Of a stretch of DNA of 64,000 bases, positions 9,242 to 17,915 are shown piece after piece. The translations under genes and the position numbers were made by a program. This DNA comes from Promethearchaeota archaeon. GTDB lineage: Archaea; Asgardarchaeota; Lokiarchaeia; Sigyniarchaeales; SOKP01. The DNA is taken from the NCBI GenBank assembly GCA_019058245.1, contig JAHPZJ010000028.1, positions 124,001 through 188,000 of the forward strand, given 5' to 3'. A model generated the notes under the pieces. That model was not told where the DNA came from. It worked only from the letters and a program-made list of their open reading frames with translations, and ran no database searches. The first letter of the stretch is position 1, and every line of letters starts with the position of its first letter.

Positions 9242-11088
9242 TTTTCTCTAGAGCCCCCATATGATAATTTTAATGATTCTATTTCATTATTTAACCTTTT
9301 CTTTAATTTTTCTATATCCGAAAAATTATCATTAGAAATCGAATAACTTATTCTTAAAATGTCATTAATTACTTCGAGATTCTTAATATCTTCAATTAAA
9401 TATCCTGAATTTAATAAATCCATTCCTTCTTTATATAAAAGAAGAATTAATTTAATCTGACCAAGTAGTTTTTTAGTATCAGTGAAATTATCAATATCAT
9501 CAAAGGCATTTTGAATTAAAAAACTATTTCTAATTAATTTGGAAATAAAAAGAATTAATTGTTGATCATCAGGTAGATTTTCTTCCCCAATTAGTTGCAT
9601 TATATTTCTTAATTCATTTTCTTGAGAAAGAATGTTATTCACTCGATCTCTACTTTCATACCAATCAAGATTTATCTCAGGCCAAAAGATATCCCTATTA
9701 GACCACCAGTCGACTATATAATCGGGATAATTTGAATAAGAGTTGAGCCAATTTATTGCAGGATAATGCTTAGAGTAGGCTAGACTAGCATCTAATGCCC
9801 AAAAAGCTTGTACAAAACGTTTGGTGGTTGCCGTAACAGGTTCACTAAAGTCTCCAGAAGGTGGGGAGACAGAACCGATTATTGTTAAAGATCCATATCT
9901 TTCTCTATTCGCTGTATCTTCACCTAAAAGGTTTACAACTCCAGCTCTCTCATAAAAACTAGAAATTCTTGATGGTAAATATGCAGGATATCCCTCTTCA
10001 GCTGGCATTTCTTCTAATAACCCTGAGATCTCTCGTAATGATTCTGCCCACCTTGAGGTACTATCAGCTAATACTGCTACATCATATCCCATATCTCGAT
10101 AATACTCTCCAATTGTTACTCCTGAAAAAATACTAGCTTCACGAGCCGAAACTGGCATATTAGATGTATTAGCTATTAAAACTATTCGATTCAACAATGC
10201 CGTTCCACTTTTAGGATCAATTATTTCAATAAACTGTTTTAAAACATCTGCAATTTCATTTCCTCTTTCACCACATCCTACAAAAACAATAACATCAGCA
10301 TTACACCATTTAGCTAATGATTGTTGAATTACTGTTTTACCTGTACCAAAACCTCCAGGTACAGCAACAGTACCTCCTTTTGCTATGGGAAATAATAGGT
10401 CTATTACCCGCATACCCGTGATTAATGGTTCAATAGGAGATTCACGCCTCTTATAAGGTCTATTTTTAATAATTGGCCATTTTTGCAGCATATTAAAAGA
10501 TTTTTCAACTTTTTTTTCTTTCACGCAAAATAATTTGTCTTTAATCGTATAATCTCCCTCTTTAGCTATAAAACTCAATTTTCCCTTGATACCTATTGGA
10601 ACCATTATTCTATGTTCTATTACTAGAGTTTCTTGTACAGTACCAATAATATCACCACTACTTACGATGTCGTTTATATTTTTTTTGGGAACAAAATGCC
10701 ACTTTTTTACTCTTGATAATGATGGTAAATCATTCCCTCTTTCTAAAAAACCTTTATTGGTATTTTCAAAGGTTATATCTAAAGGTCTTTGAATGCCATC
10801 GAAAACATTACCTAATAATCCTGGACCTAACTCCATTGATAATGGTTCTCTTAAATTGGTTACTTTCTCACCCAACTTTAAGTTATTAGTACTCTCGAAA
10901 CATTGAGCAGTGGCGTGATCTGAATAAATTTGAATCACTTCACCTAATATATTTTGTTCAGATACTCTTATTAAGTCGTGAGTACGAACTTGACTTTCAA
11001 ATCCTTTTATTTCAATTAAGGATCCATTTATTGAGGTTATATACCCAAAATTTAACTTCTCATAAGCTTTTTTATTAGAAATTGTCAT
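9238..11088 (-). CDS. atpA: A-type ATP synthase subunit A (catalytic, canonical copy)
   Basis: The 616-residue catalytic subunit has an intact P-loop PGGFGTGKT (Lys251), GCGERGNE with catalytic Glu274 and Arg275, and [32 protein letters not shown] spread over about residues 345-376. It keeps the A-type insert (about residues 120-195) that B lacks. It lies between E and B with short overlaps on both sides: the start overlaps the 3' end of E by 14 bases and the stop overlaps the B start. This is presumably the copy that drives ATP synthesis or hydrolysis, in contrast to the CGEP paralogue at the operon end. Confidence 0.96.
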   Translation of the reverse strand: MTISNKKAYEKLNFGYITSINGSLIEIKGFESQVRTHDLIRVSEQNILGEVIQIYSDHATAQCFESTNNLKLGEKVTNLREPLSMELGPGLLGNVFDGIQRPLDITFENTNKGFLERGNDLPSLSRVKKWHFVPKKNINDIVSSGDIIGTVQETLVIEHRIMVPIGIKGKLSFIAKEGDYTIKDKLFCVKEKKVEKSFNMLQKWPIIKNRPYKRRESPIEPLITGMRVIDLLFPIAKGGTVAVPGGFGTGKTVIQQSLAKWCNADVIVFVGCGERGNEIADVLKQFIEIIDPKSGTALLNRIVLIANTSNMPVSAREASIFSGVTIGEYYRDMGYDVAVLADSTSRWAESLREISGLLEEMPAEEGYPAYLPSRISSFYERAGVVNLLGEDTANRERYGSLTIIGSVSPPSGDFSEPVTATTKRFVQAFWALDASLAYSKHYPAINWLNSYSNYPDYIVDWWSNRDIFWPEINLDWYESRDRVNNILSQENELRNIMQLIGEENLPDDQQLILFISKLIRNSFLIQNAFDDIDNFTDTKKLLGQIKLILLLYKEGMDLLNSGYLIEDIKNLEVINDILRISYSISNDNFSDIEKLKKRLNNEIESLKLSYGGSREK

Positions 11089-11803
11089 AATCTTGTAAAT
11101 ATTTTTTTATAGCTAATTTTTGATCTTGAATGAATTTTTCATAATTTTCGATTATTTCATTTAGTTCTAAATATGTATCTGAAAAGATTTTTGAGAATTC
11201 AATTTCGATACTTGATCTTTTTTTATTTATTAAATTAACAATAGAAAAATCATAAGAAATGTTCATTTCAGTCTGTAAAATTCTAAATCCTCCAATAAAG
11301 TCATCATGTGTAGGATTTAATGTAACTCTATTGTTGAAAATACTTTGAATTTTATCAAATTTTTCAAGAAAATATTCATAATCTCTAGAATTTAAGTTTA
11401 TAACGACTTGAGGAGGTTTATCTATTAAATATTTGATTTTTTCTAAAGTTGCTAATAGGAATTTTATATAATTTGAATAATTACCTTTTATTTTTTTTTC
11501 CAAAAGTAAATTTAAATCCTTAATTAAAGTTAAAATTAAATCATTTTTAACGCTTAATGTTTCCTGTTTAATTTTTAACAGAGTCGAAGATATAGAATTA
11601 TTTAATTGTTTATTATATGCATCAATAAAATTATTTTTAATTTTTAAAGAACTTTCTGCTATTCGTTCTCTATACCTCTTTTTAACTTCTGCAATTTGAA
11701 ATAATGTTTGTTGATCAAGCTTTTTAATTTCAGTTTTGGCTTTATCAATAAGATATAATCCTAAATTCCCGAATCGTTCTTTTAATACATTAATTTCTGA
11801 TAT
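11075..11803 (-). CDS. atpE: A-type ATP synthase subunit E (peripheral stalk), non-AUG start
   Basis: The frame from the TAG at 11809-11807 to the stop at 11075 encodes about 242 residues. It has a long N-terminal coil (ISEINVLKERFGNLG onwards) and a globular C-terminal half, the normal plan and size of subunit E. The first standard-type start in frame is a TTG at 11503, which would give only 142 residues and remove the stalk helix that pairs with H. Upstream of it the frame is open and protein-like. An in-frame ATG exists at 11812 but the next codon is TAG, so ATA at 11803 (or ATC at 11806) is the likely start unless the TAG is read through or is an error. Position between F and A agrees with subunit E. 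Confidence 0.82.
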   Translation of the reverse strand: MSEINVLKERFGNLGLYLIDKAKTEIKKLDQQTLFQIAEVKKRYRERIAESSLKIKNNFIDAYNKQLNNSISSTLLKIKQETLSVKNDLILTLIKDLNLLLEKKIKGNYSNYIKFLLATLEKIKYLIDKPPQVVINLNSRDYEYFLEKFDKIQSIFNNRVTLNPTHDDFIGGFRILQTEMNISYDFSIVNLINKKRSSIEIEFSKIFSDTYLELNEIIENYEKFIQDQKLAIKKYLQDYDNF

Positions 11804-11815
11804 GATCTACATCTC

Positions 11816-12136
11816 TTAAGTTATAATTTTTTCAATAGATTCAAAAATTTTATTAAAAAATATATCTCGATGCTCAACATCTGGTTGGAAAATATTCGGT
11901 ATAAAAAATATAAATGGACTTTTATTGCTTATTTTAAATTCTAAAATAAAGTCTATAATTTCATCAGATAGATCCATAAATATGATTATCATTCCAATTG
12001 AGGAATCTTTAATCAATGTGTCAAATTTCTTAAGAAATTCTTCACTTTTTTCGATAATAGTACCATCTATACCTAAAAGACCAAATGTTAAAACAAATTC
12101 TTCTTGACCTAATACGTGAATTTTCTGATCTGGCAT
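11816..12136 (-). CDS. atpF: A-type ATP synthase subunit F (central stalk)
   Basis: The 106-residue protein has the Rossmann-like F-subunit pattern. Near the N-terminus lie KIHVLGQEEFVLTFGLLGI and a mid-block SSIGMIIIFMDLSDEIIDFI, corresponding to the family's GFxLAGI and GIIxITEDIA segments. A short C-terminal helix ends in IIT. The subunit binds the D axle and is thought to modulate coupling. It starts at base 12136, one base shared with the stop of subunit H, and ends a few bases before subunit E. Confidence 0.87.
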   Translation of the reverse strand: MPDQKIHVLGQEEFVLTFGLLGIDGTIIEKSEEFLKKFDTLIKDSSIGMIIIFMDLSDEIIDFILEFKISNKSPFIFFIPNIFQPDVEHRDIFFNKIFESIEKIIT

Positions 12137-12447
12137 TAAAAATCAAAACCGATATCTTTTATAATTAATTCTATTAAGTTTTTTTTATTATCGTCATAAG
12201 CCTTTTTCATTTTATTTTTAAATTCTTTTAATTTCTCGTTTATAAAGATATTTTGATCCTCCAAATTTTTAGTTAAAGTTTTCAATGCTGAGTCAGATGA
12301 ATTTCGAAAATTATCAATGCTTTTTTCCATTAGATTTTCTTGTTCTTCTCTTAAACTTTTTAATTCAGTTAAATTCTCAGATTTAGCTTTTTCAATCAAG
12401 TTTTCATAAACTTTTTCGATCTCTTTAATCCATTCGAAAATTTCCAT
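12136..12447 (-). CDS. atpH: A-type ATP synthase subunit H (peripheral stalk coil)
   Basis: The 103-residue protein is a single continuous, highly charged helix starting MEIFEWIKEIEKVYENLIEK. This is the form of archaeal subunit H (AhaH, also called G), which winds with subunit E as the peripheral stalk. Position between C and F in the operon supports this call, since sequence alone is low-complexity. Length is normal. No motif beyond the heptad pattern can be checked by eye. Confidence 0.8.
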   Translation of the reverse strand: MEIFEWIKEIEKVYENLIEKAKSENLTELKSLREEQENLMEKSIDNFRNSSDSALKTLTKNLEDQNIFINEKLKEFKNKMKKAYDDNKKNLIELIIKDIGFDF

Positions 12448-12477
12448 TGTTATAACCTATCATTTTCTATATTTTTA

Positions 12478-13536
12478 TTATTCAATTAAATGTAATTTTT
12501 CAAATTTTTCATGAATTATTTTTACTACTTTTGGAATAATATGAAATCTAATTTCATTTTCTTTTTTTATAATTAATTCTAAGATTCTGAATATTGTAAT
12601 TAAATCAATTTCACCCATACTAATTTTAAATTTTATAAAATAATAATGAAGATATAAGTCTTCAATTGAACCAATTAAATGTTCTCTATCAACTAGTTTC
12701 TGCTCAGAGCCTCTTTTTAATTCCCTAATATTATCAATGTATTCTTCAACTAGAGAGGTTAGAACATTCAGATCCTCAATACTTAATAAATAATTTATCT
12801 TACCTATATCTAAAAATAAATGATAATCAATTAGAAATTGAGACAATAATTCTTTTTCAATACCATTTTTTAAACCTCGAAAAATGATATTTAAATTATA
12901 AATTTCAGTCTTATATTTTACAAATGTCTCTATGATTTTTCTTTCTTGAGCTCTCAAATTATTTAACTGAATTATCATGTTTTCGTAGTAAAATTTATCC
13001 AAAAAAGCTTCTAAAACAAAAATCTCTCTGTATTTTTTAAAATACGAAATACCTTCACTTATAGGTATATTATACCTTGTTTTTTTCATAAAATATTGAA
13101 TTTCATCCAAAGACGAGATTTTAAGTAGATCCTCAATGAACTCTGTGTTATCTAAATACTCTTCTACAATAAAGTTAACCATTTTTTTCTTATCTTTAAT
13201 GTTTAATCCTAAAATTGAACCAATAATAATTTGTTTAATATTTATTATTTCAAATTTTAAGAGATAGAATTTTAGAAAAGTTTTCATATTTGATGGTGAG
13301 TAGAGCATTATTTTACCAACCATCTTAATATAGTTATGATAAAGAGCCATTTCAATATTTCCAATAGTTTTTTCTTTTACAGCCAGATCTGGATAGAAAG
13401 GATTAATAAATTCTAAAAGCGTATCAATATTATTTATTTTGTCAATATTAAGTAAATTATAATCATCAATTATCAGCGATCTTAAAAAACCTATTCTTAT
13501 AAATGTGTAAGAATAGGATGGGACGATTGAACTCGT
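12478..13536 (-). CDS. atpC: A-type ATP synthase subunit C, non-AUG start
   Basis: The first ATG in frame (13350) gives 290 residues. The frame is open back to 13573 and upstream codons encode VPSYSYTFIRIGFLRSLI, which matches the conserved N-terminus of subunit C/V-ATPase d (the YxYxNARxRAxKSRLL block). The complete protein is about 350 residues, the family norm. No ATG, GTG or TTG lies upstream in frame. A GGTGAT ribosome-binding match at 13548-13543 is followed after six bases by ACG (13536), used here as the tentative start. An ATG at 13550 is in another frame and would need a -1 shift. Subunit C is the socket joining the central axle to the c-ring. Confidence 0.8.
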   Translation of the reverse strand, partial: TSSIVPSYSYTFIRIGFLRSLIIDDYNLLNIDKINNIDTLLEFINPFYPDLAVKEKTIGNIEMALYHNYIKMVGKIMLYSPSNMKTFLKFYLLKFEIINIKQIIIGSILGLNIKDKKKMVNFIVEEYLDNTEFIEDLLKISSLDEIQYFMKKTRYNIPISEGISYFKKYREIFVLEAFLDKFYYENMIIQLNNLRAQERKIIETFVKYKTEIYNLNIIFRGLKNGIEKELLSQFLIDYHLFLDIGKINYLLSIEDLNVLTSLVEEYIDNIRELKRGSEQKLVDREHLIGSIEDLYLHYYFIKFKISMGEIDLITIFRILELIIKKENEIRFHIIPKVVKIIHEKFEKLHLIE

Positions 13537-13542
13537 AAATTT

Positions 13543-13548
13543 ATCACC
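13543..13548 (-). promoter_or_regulatory. Shine-Dalgarno match before atpC
   Basis: GGTGAT on the minus strand matches the core of the archaeal 16S anti-Shine-Dalgarno complement (GGAGGTGATC). It sits six bases before an in-frame ACG codon and not before any in-frame ATG, GTG or TTG. It therefore points to initiation at a non-AUG codon for subunit C. Confidence 0.5.
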
Positions 13549-13591
13549 ATTATTTGAAAAGGATAAAAAAATTTATATAAGGAAACTGATT

Positions 13592-13960
13592 TTAAGGAAT
13601 ATCAGGAATCTTTGTCCATAAAAGTATAGCAATAATCAATCCATATATCGCTAAAGCCTCACATAAAGCAACAACCAAAAATGCTTTAAAAAATGTTTCT
13701 TCTCTTTCTGATAGAGAAGCAATTGCTGCAGTACCTACAGTTTTTAATGCCATTCCGCTTCCTACTAATGCAGCTCCAACTGAGATTGATGCTCCAATTG
13801 CTAATGCTGCTGCAGTTGTCGTATTATAATAATCAAAAGAATCTGCGGGGGTTTGTGCGGAAACAAATGTAATAATACCATTAACAGAGAAAAATACAAT
13901 AAAAATCAAGATCAATTGAAAAATACCCAGTAATAAGAAAAATTTATGCTTTCCATTCAT
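13592..13960 (-). CDS. atpK: A-type ATP synthase proteolipid subunit K (c-ring)
   Basis: The 122-residue protein has an extra N-terminal hydrophobic segment (about 7-33) ending VSAQTPAD, like a signal or leader helix. It then has a two-helix proteolipid hairpin: residues 52-80 (ALAIGASISVGAALVGSG) and 92-114 (AFLVVALCEALAIYGLIIAI). Glu101 is the expected ion carrier. Helix 1 lacks the Gln, and Glu101 is followed by Ala rather than Ser/Thr, both unlike the Na+-type ligand set, so proton use is more likely; this is an inference. It is the first gene of the operon. Confidence 0.92.
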   Translation of the reverse strand: MNGKHKFFLLLGIFQLILIFIVFFSVNGIITFVSAQTPADSFDYYNTTTAAALAIGASISVGAALVGSGMALKTVGTAAIASLSEREETFFKAFLVVALCEALAIYGLIIAILLWTKIPDIP

Positions 13961-14022
13961 ATTATTCGCATCATAATAAATTTTTAAAAATTAAAATTTT
14001 AAAATATTAAAATCAAATTAAG

Positions 14023-14035
14023 CGTATAAATTTTC
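14023..14035 (-). promoter_or_regulatory. Possible TATA element of the ATPase operon
   Basis: On the minus strand the stretch reads GGAAAATTTATAC, a purine-rich BRE-like run followed by a TATA-like box. It lies about 65-75 bases before the atpK ATG, which allows a leader of about 40 bases. The region is so AT-rich that chance matches are common. Confidence 0.3.
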
Positions 14036-14114
14036 CTATTGTAAATAGAAAGAATAGCTAAAAATGATTTTTTAAGGACATAAACAATTTTAAATATATC
14101 TATAATAGTAAAAA

Positions 14115-14231
14115 ATGCATCCTGTTATGATTAAAAATGAATTTGTATATATTCAATCTATATTAATTGCATTTTATTTAATATTGCTTTTAACAAGGAT
14201 AAAACTCTTTGTCGGTTTAAATGCACGATAA
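14115..14231 (+). CDS. Possible 38-residue single-helix membrane peptide
   Basis: ATG at 14115 (or 14127) opens a frame encoding MHPVMIKNEFVYIQSILIAF followed by YLILLLTRIKLFVGLNAR and a TAA. About 18 central residues are hydrophobic and the C-terminus is basic, as in a small single-pass protein. There is no clear ribosome-binding site. It could equally be chance in an AT-rich gap, since Leu/Ile/Phe codons are frequent here. Confidence 0.25.
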   Translation: MHPVMIKNEFVYIQSILIAFYLILLLTRIKLFVGLNAR

Positions 14232-14740
14232 AAGGGCGTTTTTCCTTTAATTAATTTTTGATCTGTTACCAATACTTTTTTGATTCAGTTAACGCAAAAT
14301 TGTAAAAAGCTCGATTTTTCTCCAATAAAATACGGAGAACATGCTCCTGTTCTTTAGAGAGAGAAACCTTATTCTTTTAAGCTAGTTTAAGTTTAAAATA
14401 ATAGACAAAAACTAGTTTATCAAAAACAACACTAGACAATTTAATGATTTTCCTCTCATACTCTATTCTCAATCCAAAAGAGAGGTTTTAGTAAATTATT
14501 AAAATAAAGAATATAGATAATCGATTTTGATATATTAAAATTAAAGCTACTACAAAAAAACTTAGAGAATTTGAAAGGGGATCCCAAAGAGATAGCAAAA
14601 TAAGAGATTAATAATAATAGATTCAAATATTTCATATGATTATTTAACTTAAATCAAGAATGAAAAAGTAATTATTTCTTTATTTTATTATATCTTTTAA
14701 ATAACTAAAAAAAATTGTCTAAGGTTGGTTTCTTTATAAA

Positions 14741-16216
14741 ATGATATTTCAAGGATTATATAATGTTTTAGATTTATATTTTAATAATATTGAACTGTTC
14801 TATAATCATATAGATGAATATTTCCAGACGCAAATTATTAATTCATTTGGAAATAATAGAATCGAAAAAGGTAATCTTAGAGCCATTTCAGAAAAGATAT
14901 GTTCATTTTTAATAAATTATTTCATAGAATTAGGTTTTAAAAAAACTGAAATTGAGAATAAATTTTTAGATCCAATTTTGGAAATAGAAAATGGGGATGA
15001 AGAGACAATTTCAGTAGTGATTGATTTGTATAAAAAAAAAATTGCTCCTTTAATATATGAAATTCTTTTAGATAAAATTATTGCTTATCTTGTTGACGTT
15101 AATATAGCCCCTCTTCTATTAAAATTTAAGGATGAAGGATTTCTCCCGATTGAATTAATTATGGAAATAAGAAACCTGAGAACACTTTTCGAAAGAGTTC
15201 CAAATAAACTTGAAAATCTAAGAAAATATGTTCATATTCAAGAAAATATAATTTTTAAATTAAGAGAAAATAAGCAAAAAATTGAAAGTCTGGAAGATTT
15301 AGAAGAACCTCAGTATAAACTACAATTAATATATTTGATTTATAGAATCATTGATTTCTTTAATTTACAAAAAACGTTTAATTTTTCTCATATCAAATCT
15401 TATTTGGAAGAAAATATAGATGAATGGTTGATAGATATTCCATTAGTTTCACTAAGAAATCCCGATATTTATTTTTGTGGAATATATTTAGCAAAATATT
15501 TAAATGTAAAACTTGATAATAAAAAAATTTCAGGATTTTTATTACTTTTATATGAAGAAGCGATAAACCGATATGAATCTCCAATAATGGAGGCTACGGA
15601 TGGTTTGTATTATTTCTTTAAATCAACTGAATTAATGAAATTATGGTTAAATCATATGCAAATTAATAACATTATGATTACTTTTCCGAGATTTGTTGAT
15701 ATGAGTTATATAAAAAATCTTGAAACATCACAGTTAGTAGTAATATTAAAATTGTATAGGCAATTAGGAATAAGTGGGAAGGAATCTGAAATTGAAACAA
15801 TTATAGAGGAAATTGATACACGTATTACTCCAGAAGGTGTAAAACAGGAACGAGACGGATTTATTACATCAGAAGCTATATATTATGTTCTTTTTATTAA
15901 TTATATGAGAAATACCCTTGAAAAGTTAAAGGATTACGACTTTTTAAATAGTGTTATACAGCGAATATATAGAAATTTAGCACTTCTTGATTTTTCTGAA
16001 GATACTAATTATGATTTAATAAGTGAATTATTTTACTCTTGTGAAAGTTTAAAATTATTTAATTGTATAGAAACTAAAGAAATGATTATTCATATTGCAA
16101 AATATCTATTTCCAGAACAAATTCTTACCAAAATAACAAACAGCGAAGAAATTGCACGAACTACTGCAAAATTTAGGCATCTTAAAGTAAATAGAATTAC
16201 CGGAGAAACAATATAG
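14741..16216 (+). CDS. Unknown 491-residue all-helical protein
   Basis: The protein starts MIFQGLYNVLDLYFNNIELF and looks helical throughout, with an acidic N-terminal third and a C-terminal half of repeated helix pairs. That half (for example IPLVSLRNPDIYFCGIYLAK and DGFITSEAIYYVLFINYM) recalls alpha-alpha toroid repeats of prenyltransferase or terpenoid-cyclase-like folds, but I see no catalytic motif. There are four or five scattered Cys and no membrane segment. A diverged copy of its first ~30 residues occurs as a 41-codon ORF at 54504. It is divergent from the ATPase operon and convergent with the PhoU-like gene. Function unknown. Confidence 0.75.
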   Translation: MIFQGLYNVLDLYFNNIELFYNHIDEYFQTQIINSFGNNRIEKGNLRAISEKICSFLINYFIELGFKKTEIENKFLDPILEIENGDEETISVVIDLYKKKIAPLIYEILLDKIIAYLVDVNIAPLLLKFKDEGFLPIELIMEIRNLRTLFERVPNKLENLRKYVHIQENIIFKLRENKQKIESLEDLEEPQYKLQLIYLIYRIIDFFNLQKTFNFSHIKSYLEENIDEWLIDIPLVSLRNPDIYFCGIYLAKYLNVKLDNKKISGFLLLLYEEAINRYESPIMEATDGLYYFFKSTELMKLWLNHMQINNIMITFPRFVDMSYIKNLETSQLVVILKLYRQLGISGKESEIETIIEEIDTRITPEGVKQERDGFITSEAIYYVLFINYMRNTLEKLKDYDFLNSVIQRIYRNLALLDFSEDTNYDLISELFYSCESLKLFNCIETKEMIIHIAKYLFPEQILTKITNSEEIARTTAKFRHLKVNRITGETI

Positions 16217-16332
16217 AAATATAATTTAAGATTTTTACAATTTTTTCATAATCAAGTATATTTAGTACTAAATAATGTAATACAATTTTAAATAAAAAAT
16301 GGACTAAAATATAATTAATCAGTCAGAAAAGA

Positions 16333-16971
16333 TTATTGATACAGTAATACTCTAATTATATCAGCTATGTCATGGATCCGATCTGCTAACTGCTCCAGTA
16401 GTACAATACTATCTCGTAAACGCAAAAGTACTCTAATATTTAAATTCTCATTTGAATAGATATATTCTAGAAATTCTCTATAAATTGCATCAATTTCATT
16501 TTCAATCTCATGAATTTTTGTAGTATTACTAAACACCACATCTGGTTTATCTCTAAGGCTTTTAATTGTTGATTTAAGAACATTTGCCATTTCAATTGTT
16601 TTATTAATCAATTTTTCAAATCTTTTCTTTAATTCTTGATTGTTTTTTTTATCCACCTTAATTTGTGGTAATATATCTACAAATTCTAATGGGTAGTTAA
16701 TGACATTATCCATTCTTAGGATAAGAGCAATATAATCGCCTAAACCTGCAGTTTCAGCCTCAGAATAATTTTGAATCAACTGAATTTTAATACTATCTGC
16801 ATCCTCTTCTAACATTTGCATTTTACTTTTCTTTTTTTCAAGCGAAGATTTATTTTTCTCATAATTTTCTACCCATCCACTGTAAAAGACGCCCATATCA
16901 CTTAGAACAGAATAAATAATTCGAGAATGCTCAATAAGCATTGATATAATTTCTTCTTTAATCTTACTCAT
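16333..16971 (-). CDS. PhoU-like / DUF47 protein (first copy)
   Basis: The 212-residue protein is a helical bundle with the layout of the DUF47/PhoU-like family: MSKIKEEIISMLIEHSRIIYSVL at the start, a central EEDADSIKIQLIQNYSEA (the family's E-x-x-A-D motif), a repeat-related IHEIENEIDAIYREFLEY, and the end LLEQLADRIHDIADIIRVLL. Family members regulate Pit-type phosphate transporters or bind metals at Glu/Asp clusters. No Pit transporter is in the window. A paralogue of the same length (29213-29848) lies beside the pyrophosphatase. It faces away from the VIT-like pair, so their upstream regions are shared. Confidence 0.8.
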   Translation of the reverse strand: MSKIKEEIISMLIEHSRIIYSVLSDMGVFYSGWVENYEKNKSSLEKKKSKMQMLEEDADSIKIQLIQNYSEAETAGLGDYIALILRMDNVINYPLEFVDILPQIKVDKKNNQELKKRFEKLINKTIEMANVLKSTIKSLRDKPDVVFSNTTKIHEIENEIDAIYREFLEYIYSNENLNIRVLLRLRDSIVLLEQLADRIHDIADIIRVLLYQ

Positions 16972-17182
16972 GAAAATTCCATTTAAATAGTTATTTTACT
17001 GTTATAAATATAAAAATTTGACTAATAAAAAATATAGTATTTAGAGAAATTTTAATATATTCTAAATTTTAATTTATAAATAAAATCTGAAACATTTTGA
17101 AAAACCTTAAGATTTAAAAAAATAAAGTGTAAATATTACGATTTTTAAAATAACATTTACCTAAAGAAAGGAAAAGAATTAA

Positions 17183-17827
17183 ATGAAAATTAAGGAAAAA
17201 ATCCAACTATGGAAGCAGTATTCAAAAATGTCTGATCTAGCTGAAATTGCTAGACGAAAATTCTTTAATAACTGTTTTGATGGCGCATTAACATGTGCAG
17301 GTATAGTAAGTGGTGTTTTTATTATATTTCTTGCACATTCTTCTAATTTTGCCCCAAAAGATGTTACTATTACTGGATTTGCTACTGCTTTAGCAATTGG
17401 AATTTCTGGTTTATGGGGTGCATTTCTTTCTGAAGAAGCTGAAAGACATAAAAAAATGATAGATATGAATAAAGAAATGGCTATTATAGAAGATGTTGAA
17501 GAAATAAAAAACGAAAAATCTTATAACAAAAAGAAAAAAGAGACACCATTATTAGAAAAAGCTGAAAATTTTGCCACGATTATTGCTTCTTTGGTGGATG
17601 GAGGAGCACCAGTATTAGGAAGTTCTCTTCCTTTAATTCCGTTTTTCTTTGGTATTTCATTATCATTTATTCATTTTATATTCTCTTATATTATACTTGC
17701 TGGTTTATTAATCTATTTAGGTATTTTTCTGGGAAAAATATCAGGTGGTGGGAGAGCTAAATATGCTATTCATTTAGTTACTGCCGGAATCGTAACTCTT
17801 TTAGTCTCAATATTACTTGGTATTTAA
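17183..17827 (+). CDS. VIT1/CCC1-like membrane protein (first of pair)
   Basis: The 214-residue protein has about five hydrophobic helices in a 2+3 layout separated by a charged cytosolic stretch (about residues 90-130), as in the VIT1/CCC1 (TIGR00267-type) family. FFNNCFDGALTCAGIVSGVF matches the family's F-x-D-G-x-x-(T/S) first helix, and GISGLWGAFLSEEAERHK matches helix 2 with its acidic end. Characterised relatives move Fe(II) or Mn(II) in exchange for H+. The charged stretch is where VIT proteins carry metal-binding Glu residues. An AAAGAAAGGAAAAG purine run precedes the ATG. It probably works with, or duplicates, the next gene. Confidence 0.75.
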   Translation: MKIKEKIQLWKQYSKMSDLAEIARRKFFNNCFDGALTCAGIVSGVFIIFLAHSSNFAPKDVTITGFATALAIGISGLWGAFLSEEAERHKKMIDMNKEMAIIEDVEEIKNEKSYNKKKKETPLLEKAENFATIIASLVDGGAPVLGSSLPLIPFFFGISLSFIHFIFSYIILAGLLIYLGIFLGKISGGGRAKYAIHLVTAGIVTLLVSILLGI

Positions 17828-17915
17828 AGTCTTGGAGGATAATTAATTTCAATAAAAATTGTGAAGAAAATAGAATTAGGTTTTTCTTAACAATAATACT
17901 GATATACAATCAAAA

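Larger units (their letters stand above)
13961..14740. other. 780-base intergenic region
   Basis: This gap separates the divergent ATPase operon and the 491-residue protein. It should contain both promoters. It holds one possible tiny ORF (14115-14231), a short AAAGG...CCTTT hairpin near 14232-14252, and an AGAACA/TGTTCT inverted repeat with a 6-base loop at 14335-14352. I see no tRNA signature or recognisable riboswitch. An unannotated small RNA is possible but unsupported. Confidence 0.5.

Noticed and set aside
11807..11809. TAG at AtpE codon 2 as a general pyrrolysine codon
   Set aside because: TAG is the normal stop of other genes here (for example 16214-16216 and 22090-22092) and no Pyl genes are in the window; kept only as a local puzzle.
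14335..14352. AGAACA/TGTTCT hairpin as a structured RNA
   Set aside because: The stem is only six pairs with a six-base loop, there is no U run after it, and such hairpins are expected by chance.
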